Part shown: piece after piece, positions 1 to 7,978 of the stretch
How the letters are laid out: every line of letters begins with the position of its first letter
How positions within the stretch are numbered: position 1 is the first letter of the stretch
Assembly (NCBI RefSeq): GCF_024055715.1
Contig: NZ_JAMXMV010000012.1
Coordinates: forward strand, 1 to 64,000
From: Actinoallomurus soli
GTDB taxonomy: Bacteria; Actinomycetota; Actinomycetes; Streptosporangiales; Streptosporangiaceae
DNA: 64,000 bases
Direction of reading: 5' to 3'
Notes under the pieces: generated by a model
Seen by the model: the letters and a program-made list of their open reading frames with translations, nothing else
Database searches by the model: none
What the model was told of the DNA's origin: nothing
Made by a program: the position numbers and the translations under genes

Positions 1-180
1 CGGCCCAGCGCAATCAGCCAGACTCAGCCACGCCACCGGCCCAGCGCAATCAGCCAGACTCAGCCACGCCACCGGCCCAGCGCAATCAGCCAGACTCAGC
101 CACGCCACCGGCCCAGCGCAATCAGCCAGACTCAGCCACGCCACCGGCCCAGCGCAATCAGCCGGTCTCGGCCGCGTCAC
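1..180 (-). repeat. 36-bp tandem repeat grown from the 3' end of the alkyltransferase-like gene
   Basis: Four identical 36-bp copies (1-36, 37-72, 73-108, 109-144) abut a diverged fifth copy at 145-180 that contains the stop codon of the neighbouring minus-strand gene. On the minus strand each identical copy reads LRWAGGVAESG followed by TGA, in the same frame as the gene's real ending RWTGDAAETG-stop. This looks like in-place tandem duplication of the last 12 codons. There are no spacers, so it is not CRISPR. The array starts at base 1, so its true length is unknown. Confidence 0.9.
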
Positions 181-472
181 CGGTCCAGCGGGCGAGGCGC
201 ATGTCGACGCGCTCGCCGCGCAGCGGGGTGCCCTCGGCCCGGTAGTGCCGCATGGCCCGCTGTTCGTGGCACTGCGGGGGCGAGCCGTCCGCCCGGATGA
301 CGCGCCACCAGGGCACGCCACCGCCCCACAGCGCCATCACCCGGCCGACCTGGCGGGGTCCGCCCTCGCCCAGGAACTCGGCCACGTCCCCGTACGCCAT
401 CACGCGGCCCGGCGGGATCCGCTCGACGACGTCGAGGACGCGTTCGGCGAACTCCGTCGGATCACCCCGCAT
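158..472 (-). CDS. Alkyltransferase-like protein (ATL), MGMT fold without the acceptor cysteine
   Basis: The 104-residue protein has the size and sequence of the DNA-binding domain of O6-alkylguanine-DNA alkyltransferase (IPPGRVMAYGDVA, GGPRQVGRVMA). The acceptor motif, PCHR in true MGMTs, reads PWWRV here, so Trp replaces the reactive Cys. ATL proteins of this type bind O6-alkylguanine without repairing it and pass the lesion to nucleotide excision repair; that role comes from the family. The ATG at 472 lies inside the end of the mycosin gene (11-bp overlap), with GGGAG just upstream. The last 36 bp are the template of the adjacent tandem repeat. Confidence 0.9.
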   Translation of the reverse strand: MRGDPTEFAERVLDVVERIPPGRVMAYGDVAEFLGEGGPRQVGRVMALWGGGVPWWRVIRADGSPPQCHEQRAMRHYRAEGTPLRGERVDMRLARWTGDAAETG

Positions 473-1679
473 GGTCGTCTCCCGAGTCGTGACGGACGCG
501 TACGCGCCGGACGTACAGCACGGTGGTCGTCAGGGCGCCGGCGAACCCGAACAGCGCGGCGACGCCGACCCAGCCGCCCAGGATGACGAGGCCCGGCGGA
601 TGCTGCTCGACCTGGACCGGTCGCATCGGCCCGTCGCCGAACCGGCCGGTCTTGCCGCCCGCGGTGAGCCGGTAGCCCTGCAACCGGTCGGCGGCGGCGA
701 GCGCGGCCGGGGCGTTGACCTCCCCGAAGCCCACCTTCTCGTCGTACCCGGCGGCCGGGCGGGCCCTGGTGCTCGCGGTGATCGCCTGGGCGACCAGCGC
801 GGGAGGCATGTCGTGGTAGCGCGCGCGGATCAGGGCGGCGACGCCCGAGACGAGCGCGCCGGCCTGGCTCGTGCCCTCACCGATCCAGTAGAGGTTGCCG
901 GGCCCGGCGCCGATGACGTCCGCGCCCGGCGCGGCGACCTGGACGCTCGCGTTGCGGTCGGAGAACTTCGCCGCGACGCCCTGGCGCGTCATCGCGGCGA
1001 CCGCGATGACTCCGGGGAACGCGGCCGGATAGGACAGCCGGGTCAGGCCGTCCTTGTCGATCTTGCTGGGGCTCTTGGAATCGCCGTCGTTGCCCGCCGA
1101 GGCGACCAGGACCACGCCCTTGGAGATGGCGTACGCCATCGCGTCGCGCTCGTCGGTGCCGGGGCGGGGGCCGCCGAGGGACATGTTGATCACGTCGGCG
1201 CCGTGGTCCGCCGCGTAGCGGACGGCCTTCGCCAGCGCCGAGCGGTACACCAGCGAGTCGCGGAAGGACTTGTAGCCCTTCTCGCCCGGGTCGGAGATCA
1301 TCCGCACCGACAGCAGGTGGGCCTCGGGCGCGACGCCGATCACTCCGTCGCCCCCGCCCTTCCCGTGCCCGTGTCCCGCGATCAGGGAGCCCATCCAGGT
1401 GCCGTGGAGCCGGCCGGGGTCGTGCGCGACGGAGCGGATGAAGTCGGGCCCCGTGGTCACCGCGCCGGACAGGTCGCGGTGCGATCCGTCGATCCCGGTG
1501 TCGAGGACGGCGACGGTGACGCCCTTGCCCTTGGTCGTACGCCACGCCTGCGGAGCGCCGAGGGCGTCGAGCACCCACTGCTCCCGGTCGCGTACGGCGT
1601 CGGCGTGCGCGGTGGACGGCAAGGCCGGCAGCAGGGCGGCCGTCAGCGCCAGGCCCGCGGCCAGCGCGCGCCTCAGCAC
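462..1679 (-). CDS. mycP: Type VII secretion-associated serine protease, mycosin (S8 family)
   Basis: This is a 405-residue subtilisin-family protease. It has a signal peptide (about residues 1-26), then the triad Asp60 (VAVLDTGID), His92 (LHGTWMG) and Ser271 (GEGTSQAG), and a C-terminal membrane helix (about 355-385) with a short basic tail. The layout matches mycosins, which sit on the outer face of the membrane at ESX/type VII secretion systems. The start GTG at 1679 was chosen because AGGAG lies five bases upstream and the gene overlaps the previous stop by 7 bp, implying translational coupling. No EccB/C/D/E, EsxA/B or PE/PPE gene is in the window, so it is an orphan here. The symbol is by family only. 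Confidence 0.88.
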   Translation of the reverse strand: MLRRALAAGLALTAALLPALPSTAHADAVRDREQWVLDALGAPQAWRTTKGKGVTVAVLDTGIDGSHRDLSGAVTTGPDFIRSVAHDPGRLHGTWMGSLIAGHGHGKGGGDGVIGVAPEAHLLSVRMISDPGEKGYKSFRDSLVYRSALAKAVRYAADHGADVINMSLGGPRPGTDERDAMAYAISKGVVLVASAGNDGDSKSPSKIDKDGLTRLSYPAAFPGVIAVAAMTRQGVAAKFSDRNASVQVAAPGADVIGAGPGNLYWIGEGTSQAGALVSGVAALIRARYHDMPPALVAQAITASTRARPAAGYDEKVGFGEVNAPAALAAADRLQGYRLTAGGKTGRFGDGPMRPVQVEQHPPGLVILGGWVGVAALFGFAGALTTTVLYVRRVRVRHDSGDDHAG

Positions 1680-2494
1680 TTCCACTCCTGCTTCTCGGCG
1701 CAGTCGGGCTCGACAGGCAGCGCGAGGGCGCCGGCGATGTTCCGGCCGACCTCGGGAGCGAGTTGGAACCAGCCGCCGTGCGGCTTGCGCACGGCGGAGG
1801 CGGGACGGCCGTCGGTCTGCCCGGCCACGGTCAGCACGACGTACGGGCCGGCGCGGTCGGCGGTGGCGAACTGCCGCGCGCTCTCGGCGAACCGGGCGGC
1901 GATGGTCTGTGGGAACGCCAAGGGGTGCAGGAACGGGCCCGCCGCGCCGGGATCGGCGGGTGCCAGTGCCTCTCCGGCCAGGCCCGCGGACCGCTCGTCG
2001 GGGAAGGCGGCGATGCCCACGGTCAGGACGATGCCCTGCATCTGATCGACGTAGGTCGCCCGGAGCAGCGCCCGGCAGCCGTATCGCGCGAGAACGGCCG
2101 CGGGTGCGGTGTCGATGCCGGTGCCGCAGCCTCGCTCGGGGGCGATGCCGACCCGGGCGGCGTGCTCGATCCCGTTCTGTTCGGAGGTGTACGGGACGGA
2201 GTCGGGGAAGATCTTCTCGGCGGGCCAGGTGCGCCAGCGGTTCCGTACCTCCTCGGCCGCCGCGCGGTAGAGCTCCCACGCGGTCGGCTTGCGGTGGAAC
2301 TCCCAGTAGACCCGGGCGGTCGACAGGCCGCCGACCAGGAGATAGCCGACCGTCGTCACCGCCGCCACCACCAGCCACAGCCGGCGACGGGCGTACCAGG
2401 GCACGGGTGCCGGCGGCGGCTCCTCCGCCGCGTGCCACGCCCCCCATCCGCCGGGCCCGGTCGTCGGCCAGCTCGGATCGGAGGTTCGCGCCAT
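1673..2494 (-). CDS. Membrane-anchored hypothetical protein, co-transcribed with mycosin
   Basis: The product of about 273 residues has a Pro-rich cytoplasmic start, one transmembrane helix near residues 38-58 (WLVVAAVTTVGYLLVGGL), and an extracytoplasmic domain of about 210 residues. That domain contains four Cys (including ERGCGT and ARYGCRA) and two near the C-terminus. I do not recognise a family. The stop overlaps the mycosin start, so the two products are probably made together and may act together at the membrane. The ATG at 2494 has no Shine-Dalgarno; an in-frame TTG lies at 2503. TAACCT a few bases upstream could be the -10 of a leaderless transcript. Confidence 0.75.
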   Translation of the reverse strand: MARTSDPSWPTTGPGGWGAWHAAEEPPPAPVPWYARRRLWLVVAAVTTVGYLLVGGLSTARVYWEFHRKPTAWELYRAAAEEVRNRWRTWPAEKIFPDSVPYTSEQNGIEHAARVGIAPERGCGTGIDTAPAAVLARYGCRALLRATYVDQMQGIVLTVGIAAFPDERSAGLAGEALAPADPGAAGPFLHPLAFPQTIAARFAESARQFATADRAGPYVVLTVAGQTDGRPASAVRKPHGGWFQLAPEVGRNIAGALALPVEPDCAEKQEWKC

Positions 2495-2610
2495 ATCTGA
2501 CAAGGTTACTGGTCGATCCCTCGCCGTCGGTGAGAACCGGGACAGGGGTGAACCAGCGTGACGGAGGAGGCATCCGGGGGGCTCGCCGAACCGGAGCCCT
2601 CATCGCGCGT

Positions 2611-2639
2611 CGGCCGCGCGGCGGAGAGCCGCGCGGCCG
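2611..2639 (-). terminator. Rho-independent-type terminator after moeZ
   Basis: A perfect 12-bp GC-rich inverted repeat (2611-2622 with 2628-2639, 5-base loop) lies 37 bp past the moeZ stop. As usual for actinomycetes there is no long U tract. It separates moeZ from the mycosin pair. Confidence 0.65.
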
Positions 2640-2675
2640 ATCGGCGATCAGTGGATCAGTGCGTCGGGATGCCCG

Positions 2676-3854
2676 TCAGTAGGACGGCTTGTCCGGCTCG
2701 ATCTGGTTGATCCAGGCCAGCACACCGCCGCCGAGGTGCACGGCGTCGGAGAACCCGGCGTTCTTGACGATCGCGAGGCACTCGGCGCTGCGGGCGCCGG
2801 ACTTGCAGTGCAGCACGACGCGCTTGTCCTGCGGCAGCCGCTCCAGGGCCGCGCCGGACAGGAACTCGCCCTTCGGGATCAGCGTGGCGCCGGGGATGTT
2901 CACGATCTCGTACTCGTTGGGCTCCCGGACGTCGACCAGGAAGATGTCCCCGGTGTCCAGGAGGTCCTTGAGCTCGGTCGCGCTGATCGTGGAGTCCTTG
3001 GTCGCGTCCGCGGCCTCCTCGGAGATCGCGCCGCAGAACGCCTCGTAGTCGTCGAGGAGCTCGGTGATCGTGGGGTTCTTGCCGCACAGCGGGCACTCGG
3101 GGTCCTTGCGGACCTTGACGCTCCGGTAGGTCATCTCGAGGGCGTCGTAGATCATCAGGCGTCCGACGAGCGGCTCGCCGATGCCCGCGATCAGCTTGAT
3201 GGCCTCGTTGACCTGGATGGAGCCGATCGACGCGCAGAGCACGCCGAGCACGCCTCCCTCGGCGCAGGACGGCACCATGCCGGGCGGCGGCGGCTCGGGG
3301 TAGAGGCAGCGGTAGCAGGGGCCGTGCTCGGCCCAGAAAACCGACGCCTGGCCGTCGAAACGGTAGATCGAGCCCCAGACGTACGGCTTGCCCAGCAGCA
3401 CGGCGGCGTCGTTGACCATGTAGCGCGTGGCGAAGTTGTCGGTGCCGTCGACGATCAGGTCGTAGCCGCTGAAGATGTCCATGACGTTGTCGTTGGACAG
3501 CGCCTCGTTGTGGACGATGACGTCGATCAGCGGGTTGATCTCGCGGACCGAGGCGGCGGCCGACTCGGCCTTCGGCCGGCCCACGTCGGACTGGCCGTGG
3601 ATGATCTGGCGCTGCAGGTTGGACTCGTCGACGACGTCGAAGTCGATGATGCCGAGGGTGCCCACGCCGGCGGCGGCGAGGTACAGCAGGGCCGGTGAGC
3701 CGAGCCCGCCCGCGCCCACACACAGCACCTTGGCGTTCTTCAGCCGCTTCTGTCCGGCCATCCCGACGTCCGGAATGATCAGGTGACGCGAATAGCGCCG
3801 GACCTCGTCGACGGAGAGCTCGCTGGCGGGCTCTACCAGTGGTGGCAACGACAC
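2676..3854 (-). CDS. moeZ: Adenylyltransferase/sulfurtransferase MoeZ (ThiF domain plus rhodanese)
   Basis: The 392-residue cytoplasmic protein has an N-terminal ThiF/MoeB E1-like domain with the ATP loop GAGGLGSP (47-54) and a zinc site made of two CxxC pairs (CYRC and CPLC). A C-terminal rhodanese domain (about 290-390) has its active-site Cys in CKSGARS. MoeZ adenylates the C-terminal glycine of small sulfur-carrier proteins and then sulfurates it, feeding molybdopterin, cysteine and thiamine-type pathways in actinobacteria. The start GTG at 3854 follows AGGAGA at a good distance; a longer in-frame reading upstream has no support. Length matches the family. Confidence 0.95.
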   Translation of the reverse strand: MSLPPLVEPASELSVDEVRRYSRHLIIPDVGMAGQKRLKNAKVLCVGAGGLGSPALLYLAAAGVGTLGIIDFDVVDESNLQRQIIHGQSDVGRPKAESAAASVREINPLIDVIVHNEALSNDNVMDIFSGYDLIVDGTDNFATRYMVNDAAVLLGKPYVWGSIYRFDGQASVFWAEHGPCYRCLYPEPPPPGMVPSCAEGGVLGVLCASIGSIQVNEAIKLIAGIGEPLVGRLMIYDALEMTYRSVKVRKDPECPLCGKNPTITELLDDYEAFCGAISEEAADATKDSTISATELKDLLDTGDIFLVDVREPNEYEIVNIPGATLIPKGEFLSGAALERLPQDKRVVLHCKSGARSAECLAIVKNAGFSDAVHLGGGVLAWINQIEPDKPSY

Positions 3855-3907
3855 GGTTGTCTCCTGCGCGTGCTGGAATTGTGATGCGGACGCCGTCGTC
3901 CTGGACT

Positions 3908-4825
3908 TCACAACTCTGTCACGCGCCTCGGCATTCCCGCTCCCGCGTCCTCGAGCATCGCCCGGAACTCCCGTGCCACGGTCTCGGGCCGCTCCATCTG
4001 CGCGACGTGGCCGACGTCGGGCAGCACGACCACGCGCGAGCGCTTGAACACCCGGCCCGCGCGGGCGGCCATCCGCGGGTCGACGAGCCGGTCGTGCCGG
4101 CCGTAGATCACCAGGGTCGGCGCGATGACGCGCGCGGCGTAGCGCCAGAGCGAGCGCCGCATGTAGGCGGTGACGATGCCGCGCGACGACGCGATCAGCG
4201 CCTCGGCGTTGTGGGTCAGCCCGTCCCTGCGGCGTACGTCCTCGACGAGCTCCATGACCCGGTCGGGGTGCAGGCCGGTCGGGTCCGCGAAGCACATCTC
4301 CAGCGTGCCCTGCACCCGCTGTTCGGCGGGCAGCGCGGCGAGCCGCCGGACCGCCCAGGGGCCCACGCCGGGCACGGTGGCGGCCAGGATCCGCGCCGGG
4401 CCGTACCGGGGCCGCAGGTCGGGGAGGGCCGGGGAGATCAGCGTGAGGGAGCGCACGAGGTCGGGGCGGGTGCCCGCGAGCCGGGTGGCGATGGCTCCGC
4501 CGAGGGAGTTGCCGAACAGGTGGACCGGTCCCCTGCCGCGCTTCTCGATGAGCCGCGCGACGATGATCGTGTGAGCGTCCACGGAGTAGTCGTGGTCCGG
4601 AGGCGGCGGAGAGTGACCGAATCCGGGCAGGTCGACGGCCTCGCCGACGATCTCATCGGACAGCAGGCCCATGAGGTCGGTCCAGTTGGCCGAGGAACCC
4701 GCCAGCCCGTGCACGAACAGCGCCGGGTCGGCGTCCTCGCGCGGCGACGAGGCCGTGCGCACGAAGACCTCGCGGTCGCCCAGCCGGACCAGTTCGCCCG
4801 GCCATTGCGGAATCGGTGTGCTCAT
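3908..4825 (-). CDS. Alpha/beta-fold hydrolase
   Basis: This 305-residue hydrolase has the nucleophile elbow GNSLGG (Ser107), an oxyanion-hole HG motif (VHGLAGSS), an acid in YGRHDRLVD and the catalytic His in VGHVAQMERP. The substrate cannot be read from sequence; family members are esterases, lipases or epoxide-type hydrolases. The gene lies 53 bp upstream of moeZ on the same strand, so co-transcription is possible. The ATG at 4825 is chosen because the alignable fold starts just after it; the Shine-Dalgarno is poor (GCAGG directly abutting). Confidence 0.88.
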   Translation of the reverse strand: MSTPIPQWPGELVRLGDREVFVRTASSPREDADPALFVHGLAGSSANWTDLMGLLSDEIVGEAVDLPGFGHSPPPPDHDYSVDAHTIIVARLIEKRGRGPVHLFGNSLGGAIATRLAGTRPDLVRSLTLISPALPDLRPRYGPARILAATVPGVGPWAVRRLAALPAEQRVQGTLEMCFADPTGLHPDRVMELVEDVRRRDGLTHNAEALIASSRGIVTAYMRRSLWRYAARVIAPTLVIYGRHDRLVDPRMAARAGRVFKRSRVVVLPDVGHVAQMERPETVAREFRAMLEDAGAGMPRRVTEL

Positions 4826-4988
4826 CCTGCTCGCGGCGTGGGGCCTCCGGCCGTCTGGTCGGAGAGGAGCCGCCGCTGCCTCCTCTCTGCTGGTACCGAA
4901 CGCGGTTCCACGATAACCGCGCGGACTCGCGGCCGGGCCACCGGGCATGATCCCGCGCGCCCGCCTTGACCTGATCTTGAGGGACGCG

Positions 4989-5017
4989 GGGCCCCGTACC
5001 GTCGTGGTACGGGGCCC
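4989..5017 (-). terminator. Terminator hairpin of the DEAD-box helicase gene
   Basis: A 12-bp perfect inverted repeat (4989-5000 with 5006-5017) with a 5-base loop starts 9 bp past the helicase stop codon. Confidence 0.75.
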
Positions 5018-5026
5018 GGCGTGGGG

Positions 5027-6544
5027 TCAGCGCGCCGCTTCGGGGCGCGGGCGGCGGTCCTCGTACCGGCCCGCGCCGGCGCGGCCGCCGCCGTGCCGTG
5101 CGGCGCCGCCACGGCCGCCGGGACGGGCACCGCCCGGCGTGGCACCCGGCTCCCGCCGCTGCCGGTGCTCGGGACGCCCCTCGCGGTGCTCGCCCGGGCG
5201 CCCGTCGCGGTGGTCCGCCGAGCGCCCGGCGCGGTACTCACCGTCGAGACGGCCGTCCTGGCCGCGGCCCTCGAACCGGCCGCCGGGACGCCGGTCGCGA
5301 CGGCCGCCCGGACGCGGTCCGCGGCGCTGCGGGCGCGGCTCGGGGTCGGGCGGCACCGGGATGCCGCTCGGCGGCTGGGCGCCGGTGATGCGGACGAGGG
5401 CCTCGTCACCGGCGGCGACCTTCGACCGCAGTGCGCGCACGCCCGCGCGGCGCATCATCCGCTCGGTGTTGCGCACCTCGTTGTGGGCGACGAGCGTGGC
5501 GACGGTGCCGCGCTCGCCCGCCCGTGCGGTACGACCCGCGCGGTGCAGGTAGTCCTTGTGGTCGGCGGCCGGGTCGACGTGCACGACCAGGCTGACGTCG
5601 TCGACGTGGATGCCGCGGGCGGCCACGTCCGTGGCGATCAGCACCCCGACCTTGCCCTCGCGGAACTCCGCGAGCGTACGGGTGCGGGCGGACTGGGTCT
5701 TGCCGCCGTGCAGCGCGCCGGCGCGGACGCCGACGCGGGCGAGCTTCTTGGCGAGCGCGTCCACGCCGTGCTTGGTGCGGACGAACATGATGGTGCGGCC
5801 TTCGCGGCCGGCGACCTCGGCGATGACGTTCTGCTTGTCGGCGCGGTCGACGATGAACAGGTGGTGGTCCATGGTCTCCACCGGCGCGGCGGCCGGGGCG
5901 ATCGAGTGGGTCACCGGGTCGTGCAGGTAGCGGCGGACGAGCTTGTCGACGTCCCCGTCCAGCGTGGCGGAGAACAGCAGCCGCTGGCCGTCGGAGGGGA
6001 TCTGGTCGAGCAGCTTGGAGACCGCCGGGAGGAAACCCAGGTCGCACATGTGGTCGGCCTCGTCGAGGACCGTGATCCGCACGTCGGCGAGCGAGCACTC
6101 GCCGCGCTCGATCAGATCGGTCAGCCGCCCGGGGGTGGCGACCAGCACGTCGACGCCGCGGCGGAGCGCCTGGATCTGCTTGGTCATCGACATGCCGCCG
6201 ACGACGATCTTGGTGTGCAGCCCGAGGCTGCGGCCCAGGGGGCCGAGGGCGTCCTGGACCTGCATGGCCAGTTCGCGGGTGGGGACGAGGATGAGCGCGC
6301 GGGGCCGCGTCGGGGCGGCCTGCACGCCGGCGATCCCCGCCAGCAGCGGCAGGCCGAACGCGAGCGTCTTGCCCGATCCGGTCTGGCCGCGGCCGAGCAC
6401 GTCACGCCCGGCGATCGCGTCGGGAATGCAGGCGACCTGGATGGGGAACGGCGCGGTGATGCCGCGGCGTTCGAGCGCCGACACGAGGGGGGTCGGCAGG
6501 CCGAGCTCGGCGAAAGTGGACAAGGTCGAAGGACCGTCAGTCAA
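5027..6544 (-). CDS. DEAD-box RNA helicase with RGG-rich tail (RhlE-like)
   Basis: This ATP-dependent RNA helicase has about 505 residues. Q motif and Walker A (GRGQTGSGKT), PTRELA, TPGR, DEAD (VLDEADHM), SAT and motif VI (HRAGRTARAG) are all present, in two RecA-like domains ending near residue 375. The last 110 or so residues are almost entirely Arg, Gly, Asp and Pro with many RGG/RRG-like steps, a typical RNA-binding disordered tail. It probably remodels structured RNA or acts in ribosome assembly or cold adaptation (family inference). The start is a TTG at 6544 preceded by AGAGG; that ribosome site lies in the 3' arm of a hairpin described separately. Confidence 0.9.
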   Translation of the reverse strand: MTDGPSTLSTFAELGLPTPLVSALERRGITAPFPIQVACIPDAIAGRDVLGRGQTGSGKTLAFGLPLLAGIAGVQAAPTRPRALILVPTRELAMQVQDALGPLGRSLGLHTKIVVGGMSMTKQIQALRRGVDVLVATPGRLTDLIERGECSLADVRITVLDEADHMCDLGFLPAVSKLLDQIPSDGQRLLFSATLDGDVDKLVRRYLHDPVTHSIAPAAAPVETMDHHLFIVDRADKQNVIAEVAGREGRTIMFVRTKHGVDALAKKLARVGVRAGALHGGKTQSARTRTLAEFREGKVGVLIATDVAARGIHVDDVSLVVHVDPAADHKDYLHRAGRTARAGERGTVATLVAHNEVRNTERMMRRAGVRALRSKVAAGDEALVRITGAQPPSGIPVPPDPEPRPQRRGPRPGGRRDRRPGGRFEGRGQDGRLDGEYRAGRSADHRDGRPGEHREGRPEHRQRREPGATPGGARPGGRGGAARHGGGRAGAGRYEDRRPRPEAAR

Positions 6545-6550
6545 GAAAGA

Positions 6551-6580
6551 ACCTCTCGGAAATGGCCCGCCTCGAGAGGT
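6551..6580 (-). promoter_or_regulatory. Leader hairpin covering the helicase ribosome binding site
   Basis: On the minus strand an 8-base arm (ACCUCUCG) and its exact complement (CGAGAGGU) are separated by 14 bases. The second arm is the Shine-Dalgarno and ends 6 bases before the TTG start at 6544. Folding would hide the ribosome site. Structure and regulation are inferred from sequence alone. Confidence 0.5.
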
Positions 6581-6762
6581 GCCGCGAGGGTGGGGAACCC
6601 GCGGACTCCTAGCCGGCCGTAGGCGCGAGCGCGCCTGAACAGGAATCACAAGCTTACAGCCGTCACCAACGCACCCGAGGGGATCTTCATTCCCGACCGG
6701 GCGGACGGGTTCTCACCGTCCCCTCGACTTTCACCGGCCCCCTCGAGAGGACTCGGATGGCC

Positions 6763-7752
6763 TCAGGCGGTCTTGCGGGTGCCGCTCTTCGCCTTGGCCT
6801 TGGTGTCGGCGGTCTTCTTGGCCCCGGCCTTCGCGCCCGTCTTGGCGCCCGTGCCCCGGCCGCCCTTGGCCGCGCCGTCCTTGGCCGCGCCGTCCTTGGC
6901 CGCGCCGTCCTTGCGGGCGCGTGACCCGTCCTTCGCCGATCCGGCGGCCGTGCGGGCCTCCCCGTCGCCCTTGTCCGTACGGCCCTTCTTCGCCGCCTCG
7001 ACGCTCGCCCGCAGCGCGCTGAGCAGGTCGGCGGCCGCGGGAGCCTCCTCGGCGGGCTCCGGCGCGACGACCTCCCGGCCCTCGACCTTGGCCTGGATGA
7101 CCGCCTCCAGGGCCTCGCGGTACCGGTCCTTGTACTCGCCCGGGTCGAAGTCGCCCGTCATGGTGTCGATGAGCGAGGACGCCATCTGCAGCTCCTGGGG
7201 GCGGACGTCGACGTCCTCGTCCATGAACGGGAAGTCCGCCTCGCGCACCTCGTCCGGCCACAGCATCGTCTCGAGGACGAACACGCCGTCCCGTACGCGC
7301 AGGGTCCCGAGCGACTCGCGCTGCCGGAGCGCGACCTTGACCACCGCGACCTTGTCGGAGTCCTCGAGGGCGTCGCGCAGCAGGACGTACGGCTTGACGC
7401 CCTGGGCGTCGGGCTCGAGGTAGTAGGTCTTGGCGAAGTAGATGGGGTCGACCTGCTCCTCCGGCGTGAACTGCAGGACGTCGATGCGCCGGCTCGTCGA
7501 CAGCGGCAGCTCGGCGAAGTCCTCGTCGGTGAGGACGACCATCTCCCCGGTCGGGAGCTCGTAGCCCTTGGCGATGTCGGAGTACGGCACCTCTTCGCCG
7601 TCGACCGTGCAGACGCGCTTGTACTTGATCCGGCCGCCGTCCTCGCGGTGGACCTGGTGGAACGCCACGTCACGCTGCTCGGTGGCGGAGTAGAGCTTCA
7701 CCGGAATCGTGACGAGCCCGAACGAGATCGCGCCCTTCCAGATGCTGCGCAT
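6763..7752 (-). CDS. ku: Non-homologous end-joining protein Ku
   Basis: The 329-residue protein starts with the canonical bacterial Ku sequence MRSIWKGAISFGLVTIPVKLY and keeps the Ku core to about residue 195. It ends in a long Lys/Ala/Gly tail with three KDGAA repeats, a DNA-binding extension common in actinobacterial Ku. It forms a ring on DNA double-strand ends and recruits the ligase and polymerase. The gene is divergent from the ligase gene at 7979, and the shared 226-bp interval must hold both promoters. The ATG at 7752 is preceded by a GGAGGG/AGGGA region. Confidence 0.96.
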   Translation of the reverse strand: MRSIWKGAISFGLVTIPVKLYSATEQRDVAFHQVHREDGGRIKYKRVCTVDGEEVPYSDIAKGYELPTGEMVVLTDEDFAELPLSTSRRIDVLQFTPEEQVDPIYFAKTYYLEPDAQGVKPYVLLRDALEDSDKVAVVKVALRQRESLGTLRVRDGVFVLETMLWPDEVREADFPFMDEDVDVRPQELQMASSLIDTMTGDFDPGEYKDRYREALEAVIQAKVEGREVVAPEPAEEAPAAADLLSALRASVEAAKKGRTDKGDGEARTAAGSAKDGSRARKDGAAKDGAAKDGAAKGGRGTGAKTGAKAGAKKTADTKAKAKSGTRKTA

Positions 7753-7978
7753 GGGGTGTCCCTACCCTCCGACCTGCCCATCTACCTGCCAGGCCGTACG
7801 AACTGCGATAACCCGAATGTATGCGCAGGTCGGGGGTGAGGCGAAGTGTCCCCCGGGTGAGCGGGCCGTTCGCGCCGCGTCACGGACGGACCCGGGCTCG
7901 TTCACGAGACCGTGTCGGTCCGATGAAACCCGTGACCGCGTGGCGTCAGGCCGGGGCGGCATGGGCAGAAATGATCGT

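Noticed and set aside
1-180. 36-bp direct repeats that look at first like a CRISPR array
   Set aside because: Copies abut directly with no spacers, no cas genes are present, and the unit is derived from the neighbouring gene's 3' end.
462-2603. A single 713-residue frame covering the mycosin and beyond
   Set aside because: The mycosin signal peptide, a good ribosome site at 1685-1689 and the separate upstream gene show that translation starts at 1679.
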